Counted from the first letter of the stretch, positions 36,927 to 46,426 are shown. The stretch: 64,000 nucleotides of DNA from Sanguibacter antarcticus (GCF_002564005.1 NZ_PDJG01000001.1:3224001-3288000), one strand, 5' to 3'. Numbers and translations: made by a program. The notes: a model not told the origin generated them from the letters alone.

Positions 36927-36986
36927 AACAGGGAATCGCATGAACTTTCCGACATTATCTGCCGAAAACTTCATGCGATCCCTGTT
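36927..36986 (-). terminator. Inverted repeat downstream of the LAXTG gene, probable terminator
   Basis: Arms 36927-36944 and 36970-36986 pair over 17 bp with one bulged base (left arm AACAGGGAATCGCATGAA) around an AT-rich 25-base loop. It lies 20 bases past the stop of the minus-strand sortase substrate gene and before the LAL regulator start, so it probably terminates the former; a short T-rich run follows on the minus strand. The region is clearly lower in GC than its surroundings. Confidence 0.6.
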
Positions 36987-37006
36987 CGAGCGAACTTCTC
37001 AGAGGA

Positions 37007-37906
37007 CTACTTGGCGTTGTGCGCCCGGCGGCTGATCCGGAAGGCGACGATGCCAGCTGCGACGAATGCTGCGGCCAGTGCGGAGAGCATCCCGACCTTG
37101 GCACCGGTCAGGGCGAGCTCGCCCTCCTGCGCCTCGACTGCGACAGTCTCGGTGCCGGAGACCGACGGGACGACGGTGGGCTCAGGAACCTCGACCGTGA
37201 CGTCGCTGACGTCCGAGACGGGCTCGGTCACGACGGTCTCCTCGGGGACGACCGGCTCGTCGGTGACCTCAGGGGTCGGGGTCTCGGTGACCTCGGGGTT
37301 GGGGACCTCGTCGGTGACGGGGGTCTCCTCGGGGGTGGGCTCCGGAGTCGGCTCAGCGGACGGCTCCACGGTCGGCTCGGGCGTGGGCTCCGGAGTCGGC
37401 TCAGGCGTGGTCTCCGGCGTCGGGTTGCACGTCTCCTCGTCGTTCACCGGCTGGACGAACTCGTGGCTGAGGTACGCCTTGCCATCTTCCTTCGGGCTCG
37501 TGAGGATGCCGTCAGCCATGAAGTCGTCGACGAACTTCTTCTCGTCTTTGGTGTCGTAGCGGTAGACGTCGACCTGGTACCAGCCGGTGCCACAGTCAGG
37601 CACGGTGCCGACGAGCTCCTGCGGCCAGGAGACCTTCTTCTCGGTGCTCTTCGGCATGAACCACGCGACCGTCAGGGTCTCTGCCTTCGAGTTGTCGTGC
37701 TTGCCCGAGGTCGTGGAGACCGTCTGGTTGGCGTTGGTCGCGGTGGAGTACTGGGCAGCGGCTCCGGCGGCCGGTGCGACGAGGAGGCTGATCGCTGCGG
37801 TTCCGGTGAGGAGTGCGGTGGCGACTGCAGAGACTCGCACGGTCGCGGCGCGGGAGAACCGCGTGGAGGTGGGCTCGGCAGCTCGGGTGGCCAAAATGGT
37901 GCGCAC
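37007..37906 (-). CDS. Cell-wall-anchored surface protein with LAXTG sortase-E signal
   Basis: 299-residue secreted protein. Signal peptide to about residue 50 ending APAAGAAAQY; a globular domain (AETLTVAWFMPKSTEKKVSW, CGTGWYQVDVYRYD) of about 90 residues; then a Pro-Glu-Thr-rich wall-spanning stretch with TPEPTPEPT-type repeats; then the sorting signal LALTG, a membrane helix and RRAHNAK. LAxTG is the class E sortase motif of high-GC Gram-positives. GTG at 37906 has AAGGA seven bases upstream; a 27-codon longer start is possible. The sortase is not in the window. Function of the exposed domain unknown. Confidence 0.85.
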   Translation of the reverse strand: MRTILATRAAEPTSTRFSRAATVRVSAVATALLTGTAAISLLVAPAAGAAAQYSTATNANQTVSTTSGKHDNSKAETLTVAWFMPKSTEKKVSWPQELVGTVPDCGTGWYQVDVYRYDTKDEKKFVDDFMADGILTSPKEDGKAYLSHEFVQPVNDEETCNPTPETTPEPTPEPTPEPTVEPSAEPTPEPTPEETPVTDEVPNPEVTETPTPEVTDEPVVPEETVVTEPVSDVSDVTVEVPEPTVVPSVSGTETVAVEAQEGELALTGAKVGMLSALAAAFVAAGIVAFRISRRAHNAK

Positions 37907-38153
37907 GATGGGGTCCTTTTGTCTGTGGACGGGCCGCGCGGTGACGGGGGGAGATCGTCTCGTCGCGGGTAGCGCTTCGCTAGACATGAACTCTTGCCGG
38001 ACGGCGAGTCGCAGATTTCACCCGCCCGCATTTTTAACCCTCTGTTTCACCCTCTCCACGGTCTGCAGGGTTCCTCAAGCTGTGCTAGCCGTAACAATCT
38101 GGTCACAAGTGCGCAGGTCAGGACATCGCGCGACAGGCCCGCTGCGCTGGTCG

Positions 38154-38159
38154 TAGAGT
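38154..38159 (+). promoter_or_regulatory. -10 box TAGAGT, leaderless RNB gene promoter
   Basis: TAGAGT is followed by six bases and the GTG at 38166; no Shine-Dalgarno. Confidence 0.6.
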
Positions 38160-38165
38160 CGGTTC

Positions 38166-39662
38166 GTGCCCTCCAGACGCCTGCGCATTGCACTTCCGGG
38201 GTCGACCGTGCCTGAGCGGATCCGGTCCGCCTTCGCCCACCTGCGGGACGAGATGGACATACCGGACGACTTTCCGCCCGGTGTGCTCCTCGAGGCGCAG
38301 GGGGCTGCCGACCGTGGTGCGGGTGGCACCGACGCCCACGATCGCGAGCTCCTCGACATCCCCTTCGTGACGATCGACCCACCCGGCTCCATGGACCTCG
38401 ACCAGGCGGTCCACATCGAGCGCGGGCTCGCACCTCAGGGCGAGGCCGCAGGATTCGTCGTCCGATACGCGATCGCCGACGTCGCGCACTTCGTCGTCGC
38501 CGGAGGCGCCGTCGATCAGGAGGCGGGCGCCCGGGGGATGACGTTCTACGCACCGGACGGGCGGACGCCCCTGCACCCGCCGGTCCTCTCTGAAGGCGCA
38601 GCGAGCCTCCTCCCGGACGCCGAACGGCCGGCCGTCGTCTGGCGCATCGAGCTCGCCGCAGGAGGAGAGATCTCCTCCGTCCACGTGAGCCGCGGGATGG
38701 TCCGCTCCCGCGCCCGCTTCACGTACGACGAGGCGCAGCAGGCGATCGACGGTGGCTCCGCGGGCGAGGTGCTCGACCTCTTGCGCGTCGTCGGGCTCTT
38801 GCGCGAGGAGATCGAGCGCGTGCGCGGCGGGGTCTCGCTCGACGTCCCCGAGCAGGACGTCACGGTCGAGTCCGACGGCGCGTACGGGCTCGAGCTGCGC
38901 TCGGTCCTGCCTGTCGAGGGGTGGAACGCTCAGATCTCCCTGCTCACCGGCATCGCCGCCGCCCGGGTCATGCGCGCCGGGAAGATGGGCATCTTCCGCA
39001 CGCTCCCGCAGAGCGACGAGCGAGACGTCGAGCGGCTGCGACGGACCTCCCTCGCCCTGCACATCCCGTGGCCGGCGCGGGAGCCGTACGCCGATCTCCT
39101 GGCACGCCTCGACTCGTCTGAGCCGGCGCACGCAGCCTTTCTCAACGAGGCGACCTCGTTGTTCCGTGGCGCCGGCTACCTCCCGTTCGAGGGAGACGTC
39201 CCCGAGGGGGCAGAACACGCGGCGATCGCGGCCGAGTACGCCCACGTGACAGCCCCGCTGCGTCGCCTCGTCGACCGGTACGGCACCGAGATCTGCCTGA
39301 CCCTGTGCGCCGGAGGGTCTGCAGCCGACGTGCCGGACTGGGTCCGCGAGGCGATGGGAGCGCTGCCCAAGACCATGTCTCGCAGCGGCCAGCGCGCGGG
39401 CGGCTTCGAACGAGCAGCGATCGACATCGTGGAGGCCGCTCTCCTCGACGGTCGCGTCGGCGAGGTCTTCGCGGGCGTCGTCGTCGACCTCGACGGGAAG
39501 GACCCGACCAAGGGACAGGTCGTCATCGACGATCCGACGGTCCGGGGTGTCGTGCGCAGCGCGACCTCGCCGCTCCCGCTCGGGGAGGCCGTCGAGGTGC
39601 GCCTCGTCGAAGCCTCGATCGAGCAGCGCAGGATCGTGTTCGACCTGCCCGGGCAGGGCTAG
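38166..39662 (+). CDS. RNB-domain exoribonuclease (RNase II/R family)
   Basis: 498-residue 3'-5' exoribonuclease of the short actinobacterial RNase II-like group. The RNB catalytic site is FVTIDDP-like: VTIDPPGSMDLDQAVHIERG with the aspartate cluster that binds Mg, followed by YAIADVAHFV. The usual S1 domain and N-terminal cold-shock domains of RNase R are absent or reduced, hence the smaller size. Functions in RNA turnover in the cytoplasm. GTG at 38166 with a leaderless-type promoter. The following gene starts on the next base after the stop. Confidence 0.9.
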   Translation: MPSRRLRIALPGSTVPERIRSAFAHLRDEMDIPDDFPPGVLLEAQGAADRGAGGTDAHDRELLDIPFVTIDPPGSMDLDQAVHIERGLAPQGEAAGFVVRYAIADVAHFVVAGGAVDQEAGARGMTFYAPDGRTPLHPPVLSEGAASLLPDAERPAVVWRIELAAGGEISSVHVSRGMVRSRARFTYDEAQQAIDGGSAGEVLDLLRVVGLLREEIERVRGGVSLDVPEQDVTVESDGAYGLELRSVLPVEGWNAQISLLTGIAAARVMRAGKMGIFRTLPQSDERDVERLRRTSLALHIPWPAREPYADLLARLDSSEPAHAAFLNEATSLFRGAGYLPFEGDVPEGAEHAAIAAEYAHVTAPLRRLVDRYGTEICLTLCAGGSAADVPDWVREAMGALPKTMSRSGQRAGGFERAAIDIVEAALLDGRVGEVFAGVVVDLDGKDPTKGQVVIDDPTVRGVVRSATSPLPLGEAVEVRLVEASIEQRRIVFDLPGQG

Positions 39663-40034
39663 GTGCCGCCGAGGCGCAGAACCGATCCGGCCGACGGGCG
39701 GGCGGCACTGGCAGCCTGGAGGTCCGGCGGGGCGAGCCGGGCAGCGGTGACCACAGCGGTCCGGTTCACGCTCGAAGAGCTCGCGGACGTCGCGCCGGGC
39801 CACGCCGTCGAGGTCAGGGTGCCGCCGTGGGGGGCCGTGCAGTGCGTGGAAGGACCGCGCCATACACGGGGGACGCCGCCGAACGTCGTCGAGACCGACC
39901 CAGAGACGTGGCTCGGCCTCGCTACCGGTGCGATCGGCTGGTCCGGCGCGGTGCACGACGGGCGAGTCAGCGCGTCGGGCGAGCGCTCCGACATCTCTGC
40001 GCTCTTGCCGCTCCAGGCGACCCGAGCGCGCTAG
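39663..40034 (+). CDS. Sterol-carrier-like (SCP2-type) protein
   Basis: 123-residue protein of a small actinobacterial family annotated as sterol carrier family protein and often found near purF. Conserved pattern: VRFTLEELADVAPGHAVEVR, VPPWGAVQCVEGPRHTRGTP and DPETWLGLATGAIGW. Probably a lipid- or ligand-binding pocket protein; no ligand is known. GTG start immediately adjoins the RNB gene stop (no gap), so the two are co-translated. Confidence 0.75.
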   Translation: MPPRRRTDPADGRAALAAWRSGGASRAAVTTAVRFTLEELADVAPGHAVEVRVPPWGAVQCVEGPRHTRGTPPNVVETDPETWLGLATGAIGWSGAVHDGRVSASGERSDISALLPLQATRAR

Positions 40035-40076
40035 CCAGCCGCGGAACGACTCCACGTCAAAGTGGTACGCCCGATT

Positions 40077-40092
40077 GTTACCGCTTGGTAAC
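40077..40092. promoter_or_regulatory. Palindrome GTTACC-gctt-GGTAAC upstream of the nuclease gene
   Basis: Perfect 6-bp inverted repeat with a 4-base centre in the 241-base gap before the large secreted nuclease gene. Likely an operator for an unknown regulator. Nothing else is recognised in this gap, apart from AAGGAG seven bases before the GTG. Confidence 0.45.
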
Positions 40093-40275
40093 TTGTGGCG
40101 CTCAAGTGTTCCTTCTGACGAAGTGTGTCATTACCGTCGAGCGAGTTCAATGGGATTTGCCTTGGTTGTCACCAGGCGTTCATGAGCCTCAGGTTGGATG
40201 CGAGCGACGGTCAACGGTGACCGGGCAGCTCGTGCCGACTGTGCGCGCTGACGTCGCACCGAAGAAGGAGCAAGC

Positions 40276-43200
40276 GTGTTATCTGGTATCAAGCTGCACA
40301 GCTTACGACGGAGGGGTGCCGTTGCTGCGGCGCTCTCCGGCGTACTCGTCCTCGGCCCGGCGGTGACGGCGCAAGCCCTCGTCCCTGCGGCCCTTCCCGG
40401 ATCGGTCGCCACGGCGGTCGACGGCTCGTCGGTCGTCATCAACGAGGCCTACCTCAGCGGGGGGAGCGCCAACGCGCTCTTCTCGACGAAGTTCGTCGAG
40501 CTCTACAACCCCACGAGCGCACCGATCGACCTGAGCGGCTGGTCGCTCCAGTACCGGTCCGCGACCGGGACCGCAGCGTCGAGCAGCACCGCGGCGCTGT
40601 CCGGGACGATCGCTGCCGGCGGGTACTTCCTCGTCTCCGGCGGCTCCAACGGCACGAACGGTGCCGCGCTGCCGACGCCTGACCTCGTCGCGCCGGCACT
40701 CAACACCTCGGGCACGACAGGCACGCTCGCGCTCGTCGCGGCTCCTGCCGCCATCACGCTGCCGACCGGGTCGGTCGTCGGTGACGCCCTCGTGGTCGAC
40801 CTCCTCGGATACGGGACGTCCAACACCTTCGAGACCGCGCCAGCCACGGCGCCGTCCGCGAACAACGTCCCGCTCTCGCTCAACCGCACCGGGTTCGTCG
40901 ACACCGACGACAACGCGGCGGACTTCACGCTGCTGGAGACCGTCACCCCGCAGAACGCGGCCGGCGTCGACCCCGATCCTGAGCCGACGACAGACCCGAC
41001 CACCGACCCCACCACGGACCCGACCACGGATCCGACGACAGACCCGACGACGGACCCGACCGTCGAGCCGACCGACCCGCCCGCGGGGACCGTCACACCG
41101 ATCGCCGACATCCAGGGCGCAGGCGACGCGAGCCCCCTCGTCGGGCAGACGGTGACCACGCGAGGCGTCGTCACCGCGACGTTCCCGACCGGAGGCTACA
41201 ACGGCCTCTACATCCAGACCCCCGGGACCGGCGGTGACATCGACCTCTCGACGCACGCGCAGTCCGACGGGATCTTCGTCTACTCCGCCGATGCCGCGGC
41301 AGGCCTCCAGGTCGGCCAGTATGTCGAGATCACCGGGACCGTGAGCGAGTACTACTCCCTCACGCAGATCTCTGCCACGGCGTTCGCCGTCGTCGACGAG
41401 GCCGTCGAGGTCGCGAAGCCTGCGAACGTCGCGTTCCCCGCGGCCGACGCCGAGCGCGAGTCGCTCGAGGGCATGCTCGTCCAGCCCGCCGGCGACTACG
41501 TCGTCGCGGACAACTACTCCACGAACTACTACGGCTCGCTCTCCCTCGCGTCCGGGACCACGCCGTTCCTCCAGCCGACCGACGTCGGACGCCCGGGGAG
41601 CGCCGAGGCCACCGCCGCAGAGACCGACCGCGACGCACGCGAGGTCGTCCTCGACGACGGTGCGACGACGAACTTCAACTCGACGGCCAACAAGTCGCTG
41701 GCCCTCCCGTACCTCACGGGCGGCGCGCCGGTGCGCGTCGGGGCTGCGACCACGTTCGTCACCCCGGTCGTCCTCGACTACCGGTACTCGGCATGGTCCT
41801 TCCAGCCGCTCACGCAGCTGACCCCGGACGTGGCCGCATCGGTCCAGCCGACGACCTTCGCCGACACCCGCACCCCCGCGCCGGAAGACGTCGGCGGTGA
41901 CGTCCGCCTGGGAACGTTCAACGTCCTCAACTACTTCACGACGACCGGCGATGAGCTCACCGGCTGCACCTACTACACCGACCGCTCGGGAGCACCCCTC
42001 ACGGTCAGCGGTGGCTGCGACGCTCGCGGCGCCGCGACGCAGGAGAACCTCGACCGTCAGGAGACGAAGATCGTCGCGGCGATCAACGCTCTGGACGCCG
42101 ACGTGGTGTCCCTCGAGGAGATCGAGAACTCGGCCGTCTTCGGCAAGGACCGGGACGACGCGCTCTCTAACCTCGTGACCGCCCTCAACGCGGCCTCCGG
42201 CTCCGACGTCTGGGCCTACGTCCCGTCGCCGGCCGTGCTGCCTGCCGACGAGGACGTCATCCGGACCGCGTTCATCTACCGGACCGCTAGTGTGCAGACG
42301 CTCGGCGACTCGGAGATCTTCGACGACCCGGCGTTCGTCAACGCCCGCCAGCCGCTCGCGCAGACCTTCACCCCGGTCGGCTCGGACGTCTCGCGTGCCT
42401 TCACGGTCATCGCGAACCACTTCAAGTCGAAGGGCTCCGGCACGGGCGACGACGCCGACCAGGGCGACGGCCAGGGAGCGTCCAACGCTTCCCGCGTCGC
42501 TCAGGCCACTGCGCTCGTCTCCTTCGCCGACGCCCAGGTCGCGGCCTCCGGCACGGACCGCGTCTTCCTCGTCGGAGACTTCAACTCCTACACCCAGGAG
42601 GACCCGCTCGTCGTCCTCGCGGACGCGGGGTATACCAACCTCACGGCCACGACCGGTGAGCACACCTACCTCTTCAGCGGCTATGTCGGATCGCTCGACC
42701 ACGTCTTCGGGTCAGCAGCCGCGACGGAGGTCGTCACCGGTGTCGACATCTGGAACATCAACTCGGTCGAGCCCATCGCGAACGAGTACAGCCGCTACAA
42801 CTACAACGCGTCGATCCTCTACGACGAGACGCCGTTCCGGTCGAGCGACCACGACCCCGCGGTCGTCGGCATCGCGACCACCCCGGAGTCGATCGAGCTC
42901 AACCTGCTCGGCATCAACGACTTCCACGGCCGGATCGACAGCAACACGGTGAACTTTGCCGGGACCGTCGAAGAGCTCCGCGCAGCAAACCCTGACGGCA
43001 CGGCGTTCCTCTCGGTCGGCGACAACATCGGCGCATCGGTCTTCGCGTCCGCGTCGCAGGACGACCAGCCGACGATCGACGTGCTCAACGCGCTCGAGCT
43101 CGCGTCCTCGGCCGCGGGCAACCACGAGTTCGACAAGGGCTTCGCGGACCTCACCGGTCGCGTCACCGACGCAGCCGACTGGGCTTACCTCGGCGCCAAC

Positions 43201-45063
43201 GTCTACGACAAGGGGACGACGAACGCGGCGCTGCCCGAGTACGACGTCCTCACGGTCGACGGCGTGCGCGTCGGTGTCATCGGTACCCTCACCGAAGAGA
43301 CCCCCGCGCTCGTGACCCCTGCCGGGATCGCCGACCTCGACTTCGGAGACCCCGTCGAGGCCATCAACCGCGTCACCGCCCAGCTGTCTGACGGTGACGA
43401 GAGCAACGGCGAGGCCGAGGTCATCGTCGCGCTCCTCCACGAGGGCGCGTCTCTCGGCACACCGGACGGCGCGACGATCGAGGAAGAGGTCGCCGCAGGC
43501 GGCACCTTCGCCCACATCGTCAACGACACCGACGCTCGCGTCGACGCCATCTTCACGGGCCACACCCACAAGCAGTACGCCTGGGACGCACCTGTCCCGG
43601 GAGAGCCCGGCGAGACCCGCCCGATCATCCAGACGGGCAGCTACGGCGCGAACATCGGCCAGGTCACCCTGACCGTCGACCCCGAGTCGTTCGACGTCCT
43701 CGCCTACACGGTCCAGAACGTCGCCCGCACGGCGACCCCGGCCGCCGACCTCGTCGCCGCGTACCCGCGCGTCGCAGAGGTCAAGACGATCGTCGACCAG
43801 GCGATCGCTGACGCGGCCGTCATCGGCAACGAGCCGGTCGGCTCTGTCACCGCGGACATCACCACCGCGTACCTCGACGGCAGCCGTGACGACCGCTCGT
43901 CGGAGTCCACCCTCGGCAACCTCGTGGCGAACTCGCTCCGGGACACCCTCGAGCCCGCCGAACGTGGCGGTGCCGAGATCGGCGTGGTGAACCCAGGCGG
44001 CCTGCGCGCCGACCTGCTCGAGGGCGACGACGGCGTCATCACGTACGCCGAGGCGAACGCGGTCCTGCCGTTCGTCAACAACCTCTGGTCCCTGACGCTC
44101 ACGGGTGCGCAGTTCACGACGCTCCTCGAGCAGCAGTGGCAGCCCGAGGGCAGCTCGCGTCCGTTCCTCAACCTCGGGCTCTCCGACAACGTGTCGTACA
44201 CCTACGACCCGGCGCTGGCGACCGGCGAGCGCATCACGTCGGTCACCGTGAACGGTGAGGCGATCGACCCGGCGCAGGAGTACCGGATCGCGACGTTCTC
44301 CTTCCTCGCGACCGGCGGCGACAACTTCACGGCGTTCGTCGACGGCACGGACGCTCGGGACTCTGGTCTCATCGACCGTGACGCGTGGATCTCCTACATC
44401 GAGGACAACTCGCCGCTCACGCCGAGCTTTGCTCGCCGTGGCGTGCAGGCTGGTGCTCTCCCGGGCACCGTCGATGCGGGAGCATCGGTCACGGTCGACG
44501 TCGCGAAGCTCGACCTCACGTCGCTCGGGGCTCCGGCCAACACCACGCTCTCCGCGTACCTCGTGCCGGCCGGGACGGTGTTCGACCCGACAGCCAACCC
44601 CCTTGCCGCCACGGCCGTGAGCGCCGGGGCGGCATCGATCACGGTCACCGTGCCTGCCGGGACCGTTGCCGGCGAGTACGGCGTCTATCTCGTCGGTGCG
44701 CCGTCGGGGACGACGGTCCGGGTGCCTCTCACCGTCAACGCGGTGGCACCCGTCCAGGGCGTGAAGATGATCACCCACGCGGTGTCGTTCAAGCTCTTCT
44801 CGACGACGCACGTCATCGTGACGGCGACGAACCTCGAGCGGGCGACCGTCAAGGTGGCAGTGAGCACCCCGGTGGGGAACGCGACGTTCAACTCCGTCCG
44901 CTCTCGTCAGACGGCTGTCGCGCACTTCACCCAGCGAGGCAGCATCGCAGCGGGCACAGCGACGATCACCGCCACGGCGACGATCAACGAGATGCCTGCG
45001 TCGCAGGAGTACCGCTCGAGCTACAGCAAGACGTCCGGGAACTTCTGGCCGTGGTTCTTCTGA
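40276..45063 (+). CDS. Secreted multidomain extracellular nuclease / 5'-nucleotidase
   Basis: 1595-residue secreted enzyme. Order: signal peptide (to about residue 35, ending TAQALVPAALPG); lamin-tail domain (about 48-170, SSVVINEAYLSGGSANALF); a six-fold DPTT linker (240-265); an OB-fold domain (about 272-400); an ExeM-like endonuclease/exonuclease/phosphatase domain (541-860, VRLGTFNVLNYF, FLVGDFNSY, SSDHDP); a calcineurin-like 5'-nucleotidase domain (874-1200, LLGINDFHGRID, AAGNHEFDKGF, FTGHTHKQYA) plus its C-terminal substrate domain (1230-1390, VNPGGLRADLLEG); and an Ig-like tail to the end. It can degrade DNA to nucleotides and dephosphorylate them, freeing phosphate and nucleosides. 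GTG with AAGGAG. No wall-sorting motif, so released. Confidence 0.92.
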   Translation: MLSGIKLHSLRRRGAVAAALSGVLVLGPAVTAQALVPAALPGSVATAVDGSSVVINEAYLSGGSANALFSTKFVELYNPTSAPIDLSGWSLQYRSATGTAASSSTAALSGTIAAGGYFLVSGGSNGTNGAALPTPDLVAPALNTSGTTGTLALVAAPAAITLPTGSVVGDALVVDLLGYGTSNTFETAPATAPSANNVPLSLNRTGFVDTDDNAADFTLLETVTPQNAAGVDPDPEPTTDPTTDPTTDPTTDPTTDPTTDPTVEPTDPPAGTVTPIADIQGAGDASPLVGQTVTTRGVVTATFPTGGYNGLYIQTPGTGGDIDLSTHAQSDGIFVYSADAAAGLQVGQYVEITGTVSEYYSLTQISATAFAVVDEAVEVAKPANVAFPAADAERESLEGMLVQPAGDYVVADNYSTNYYGSLSLASGTTPFLQPTDVGRPGSAEATAAETDRDAREVVLDDGATTNFNSTANKSLALPYLTGGAPVRVGAATTFVTPVVLDYRYSAWSFQPLTQLTPDVAASVQPTTFADTRTPAPEDVGGDVRLGTFNVLNYFTTTGDELTGCTYYTDRSGAPLTVSGGCDARGAATQENLDRQETKIVAAINALDADVVSLEEIENSAVFGKDRDDALSNLVTALNAASGSDVWAYVPSPAVLPADEDVIRTAFIYRTASVQTLGDSEIFDDPAFVNARQPLAQTFTPVGSDVSRAFTVIANHFKSKGSGTGDDADQGDGQGASNASRVAQATALVSFADAQVAASGTDRVFLVGDFNSYTQEDPLVVLADAGYTNLTATTGEHTYLFSGYVGSLDHVFGSAAATEVVTGVDIWNINSVEPIANEYSRYNYNASILYDETPFRSSDHDPAVVGIATTPESIELNLLGINDFHGRIDSNTVNFAGTVEELRAANPDGTAFLSVGDNIGASVFASASQDDQPTIDVLNALELASSAAGNHEFDKGFADLTGRVTDAADWAYLGANVYDKGTTNAALPEYDVLTVDGVRVGVIGTLTEETPALVTPAGIADLDFGDPVEAINRVTAQLSDGDESNGEAEVIVALLHEGASLGTPDGATIEEEVAAGGTFAHIVNDTDARVDAIFTGHTHKQYAWDAPVPGEPGETRPIIQTGSYGANIGQVTLTVDPESFDVLAYTVQNVARTATPAADLVAAYPRVAEVKTIVDQAIADAAVIGNEPVGSVTADITTAYLDGSRDDRSSESTLGNLVANSLRDTLEPAERGGAEIGVVNPGGLRADLLEGDDGVITYAEANAVLPFVNNLWSLTLTGAQFTTLLEQQWQPEGSSRPFLNLGLSDNVSYTYDPALATGERITSVTVNGEAIDPAQEYRIATFSFLATGGDNFTAFVDGTDARDSGLIDRDAWISYIEDNSPLTPSFARRGVQAGALPGTVDAGASVTVDVAKLDLTSLGAPANTTLSAYLVPAGTVFDPTANPLAATAVSAGAASITVTVPAGTVAGEYGVYLVGAPSGTTVRVPLTVNAVAPVQGVKMITHAVSFKLFSTTHVIVTATNLERATVKVAVSTPVGNATFNSVRSRQTAVAHFTQRGSIAAGTATITATATINEMPASQEYRSSYSKTSGNFWPWFF

Positions 45064-45098
45064 GGCCTTGAGGCCTTGAGCACCTGACAGCTCGATCA

Positions 45099-45144
45099 CG
45101 CGCCGTCCAGGCTCGCCGGTGATACCGGCAGCCTGGGCGGCGCG
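45099..45144. terminator. Hairpin terminator between the nuclease and TerD-VWA genes
   Basis: Arms CGCGCCGTCCAGGCTCGCCG(GT) at 45099-45120 and 45124-45144 pair over 21 bp with one wobble and one bulge, loop GAT. It lies between convergent genes and serves as a bidirectional terminator. Just before it TGAGGCCT is duplicated. Confidence 0.8.
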
Positions 45145-45151
45145 TGGCGTC

Positions 45152-46426
45152 TCAGGACACGATCTGAGCGGTCCGGGCGGCGCGCAGCCAGTCCGGGAAC
45201 TCCCCGAGCAGCCGGGCATACAGCTCGGCGTCGGACACCGAGTCGATGTCGTCGAGCTCGAAGAAGCCGACGTTGTCGACGACCCGGCCCTCGAGCTCGT
45301 CGAGGGCCGTGAGGAGCCCGTAGTTCGCCCGGCCGACGCCGACGAACTGCCAGAACGCGGGCAGGCTCGACGCCTCGCGGACGAGCGCGGTGATCTCCTT
45401 GCGCTTGGAGAACCCGCCGTCGGTGAAGAACAGGACGAGCGTGGGCACCGGGTCGCCGTGGCGGAGCGTCCGGAGGATCTCCGAGATGATCGGAGGTTCG
45501 TCGTTGCCGTGACCGATCGAGTCGTAGTCCATGCCCCCGTGCGTCCCCGCAAGGTGCAGGTACGTCTGCGGCCAGGTGTCGAGCTCGTCGGCCGTGAGGT
45601 CCGGGAGCCGCAGGAAGGACCGCGCGTAGAGGTAGGTCTCGAGCGTGCCGTCGTCATCGAGCTGCAGGGCGACGGGCACCATGCGCTCGACCACCCGGTG
45701 GACCACGCGGAGGTTGTACTGCTTGCGCATCGACCCGGTCTTGTCGAGGACGAGCACCACGCGCGCACGGACGCTCTCCGCGCGTTTCGTGAGGAGGACC
45801 TTGTGCACCTCCTTCTTGCGGAGGTCGAGCACCTGGCGCTTCTCGAGCGAGAGGCGGCTCCCAGGCACGGGCGCAGCCGCAGCGGCGGCAGGAGCGACGG
45901 CAGGAGCGACGGCGGCAGCGGGCGCGGGCTCGTCGTCGACGCTCACCCCGTGCTCCCGCACGAGGTCGTCGAGACCGCCGTCCCAGCCCGCACCGACGTT
46001 GCGCACCTTCCAGGCGCCGGCGCGCCGGTAGACCTCGAGCAGCACGACCGCGCGCTCGGTCGTCAGGCCCGCCACGGGGCAGTCGATCGTCGCCTCGCCC
46101 ACCTGCTCGACCTGCACGCTCAGCGCGCTGATGCCCGCGAGCGGTCCGTCGATCGACGCGTCGAGAGCGACCGCGACGGCGATGGTCGTGACCTCTGGCG
46201 GGACGGCGCGCAGGTCGAGCGCGAGCGCGTCCCCGGCAGTGAGCCGGACCCCGCCCTCGACCGACTGCGGCTGGTTGAAGAAGACGAAGTCGTGACCGCC
46301 GCGCACCCGCCCGTCGTCGGTGAGCTGGAAGGCCATGAGGTCGACCGTGCCGGTGCGGGCCCCGGACACGGTGATCGTCAGTGCCGGGCTGGTGAGCGGG
46401 CCGTTCGCGCCCCGTACGAGCTGCAT
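45152..46426 (-). CDS. TerD-domain and von Willebrand A-domain stress protein
   Basis: 424 residues: an N-terminal TerD-like calcium-binding domain (about 1-165; GHDFVFFNQPQSVEGG), an Ala/Pro linker (165-200), and a C-terminal VWA domain (about 215-420) with an intact metal (MIDAS) motif in VLVLDKTGSMRKQYN and later TDGGFSKRK. The architecture is that of TerF/YceC-like proteins of tellurite-resistance systems. Cytoplasmic. ATG at 46426 follows GGAGGAG. It is 10 kb from the main Ter cluster (56161 onward) but very likely works with it. Confidence 0.9.
   Translation of the reverse strand: MQLVRGANGPLTSPALTITVSGARTGTVDLMAFQLTDDGRVRGGHDFVFFNQPQSVEGGVRLTAGDALALDLRAVPPEVTTIAVAVALDASIDGPLAGISALSVQVEQVGEATIDCPVAGLTTERAVVLLEVYRRAGAWKVRNVGAGWDGGLDDLVREHGVSVDDEPAPAAAVAPAVAPAAAAAAPVPGSRLSLEKRQVLDLRKKEVHKVLLTKRAESVRARVVLVLDKTGSMRKQYNLRVVHRVVERMVPVALQLDDDGTLETYLYARSFLRLPDLTADELDTWPQTYLHLAGTHGGMDYDSIGHGNDEPPIISEILRTLRHGDPVPTLVLFFTDGGFSKRKEITALVREASSLPAFWQFVGVGRANYGLLTALDELEGRVVDNVGFFELDDIDSVSDAELYARLLGEFPDWLRAARTAQIVS

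Noticed and set aside
37970..37982. TAGCG-CTT-CGCTA palindrome upstream of the LAXTG gene, possibly part of a riboswitch
   Set aside because: The surrounding sequence does not match a c-di-AMP, cobalamin or other riboswitch core that I know; only a 5-bp stem.
40141..40200. Possible PhoP (Pho box) repeats before the nuclease gene
   Set aside because: GTTCA occurs at 40145 and 40078+100 with multiples of 11 bases, but the intermediate units do not match the GTTCACC consensus; too weak to call.
42712..45768. 1018-codon minus-strand frame opposite the nuclease gene
   Set aside because: Antisense of the secreted nuclease and part of the TerD-VWA gene in the wrong frame; no coherent domain.
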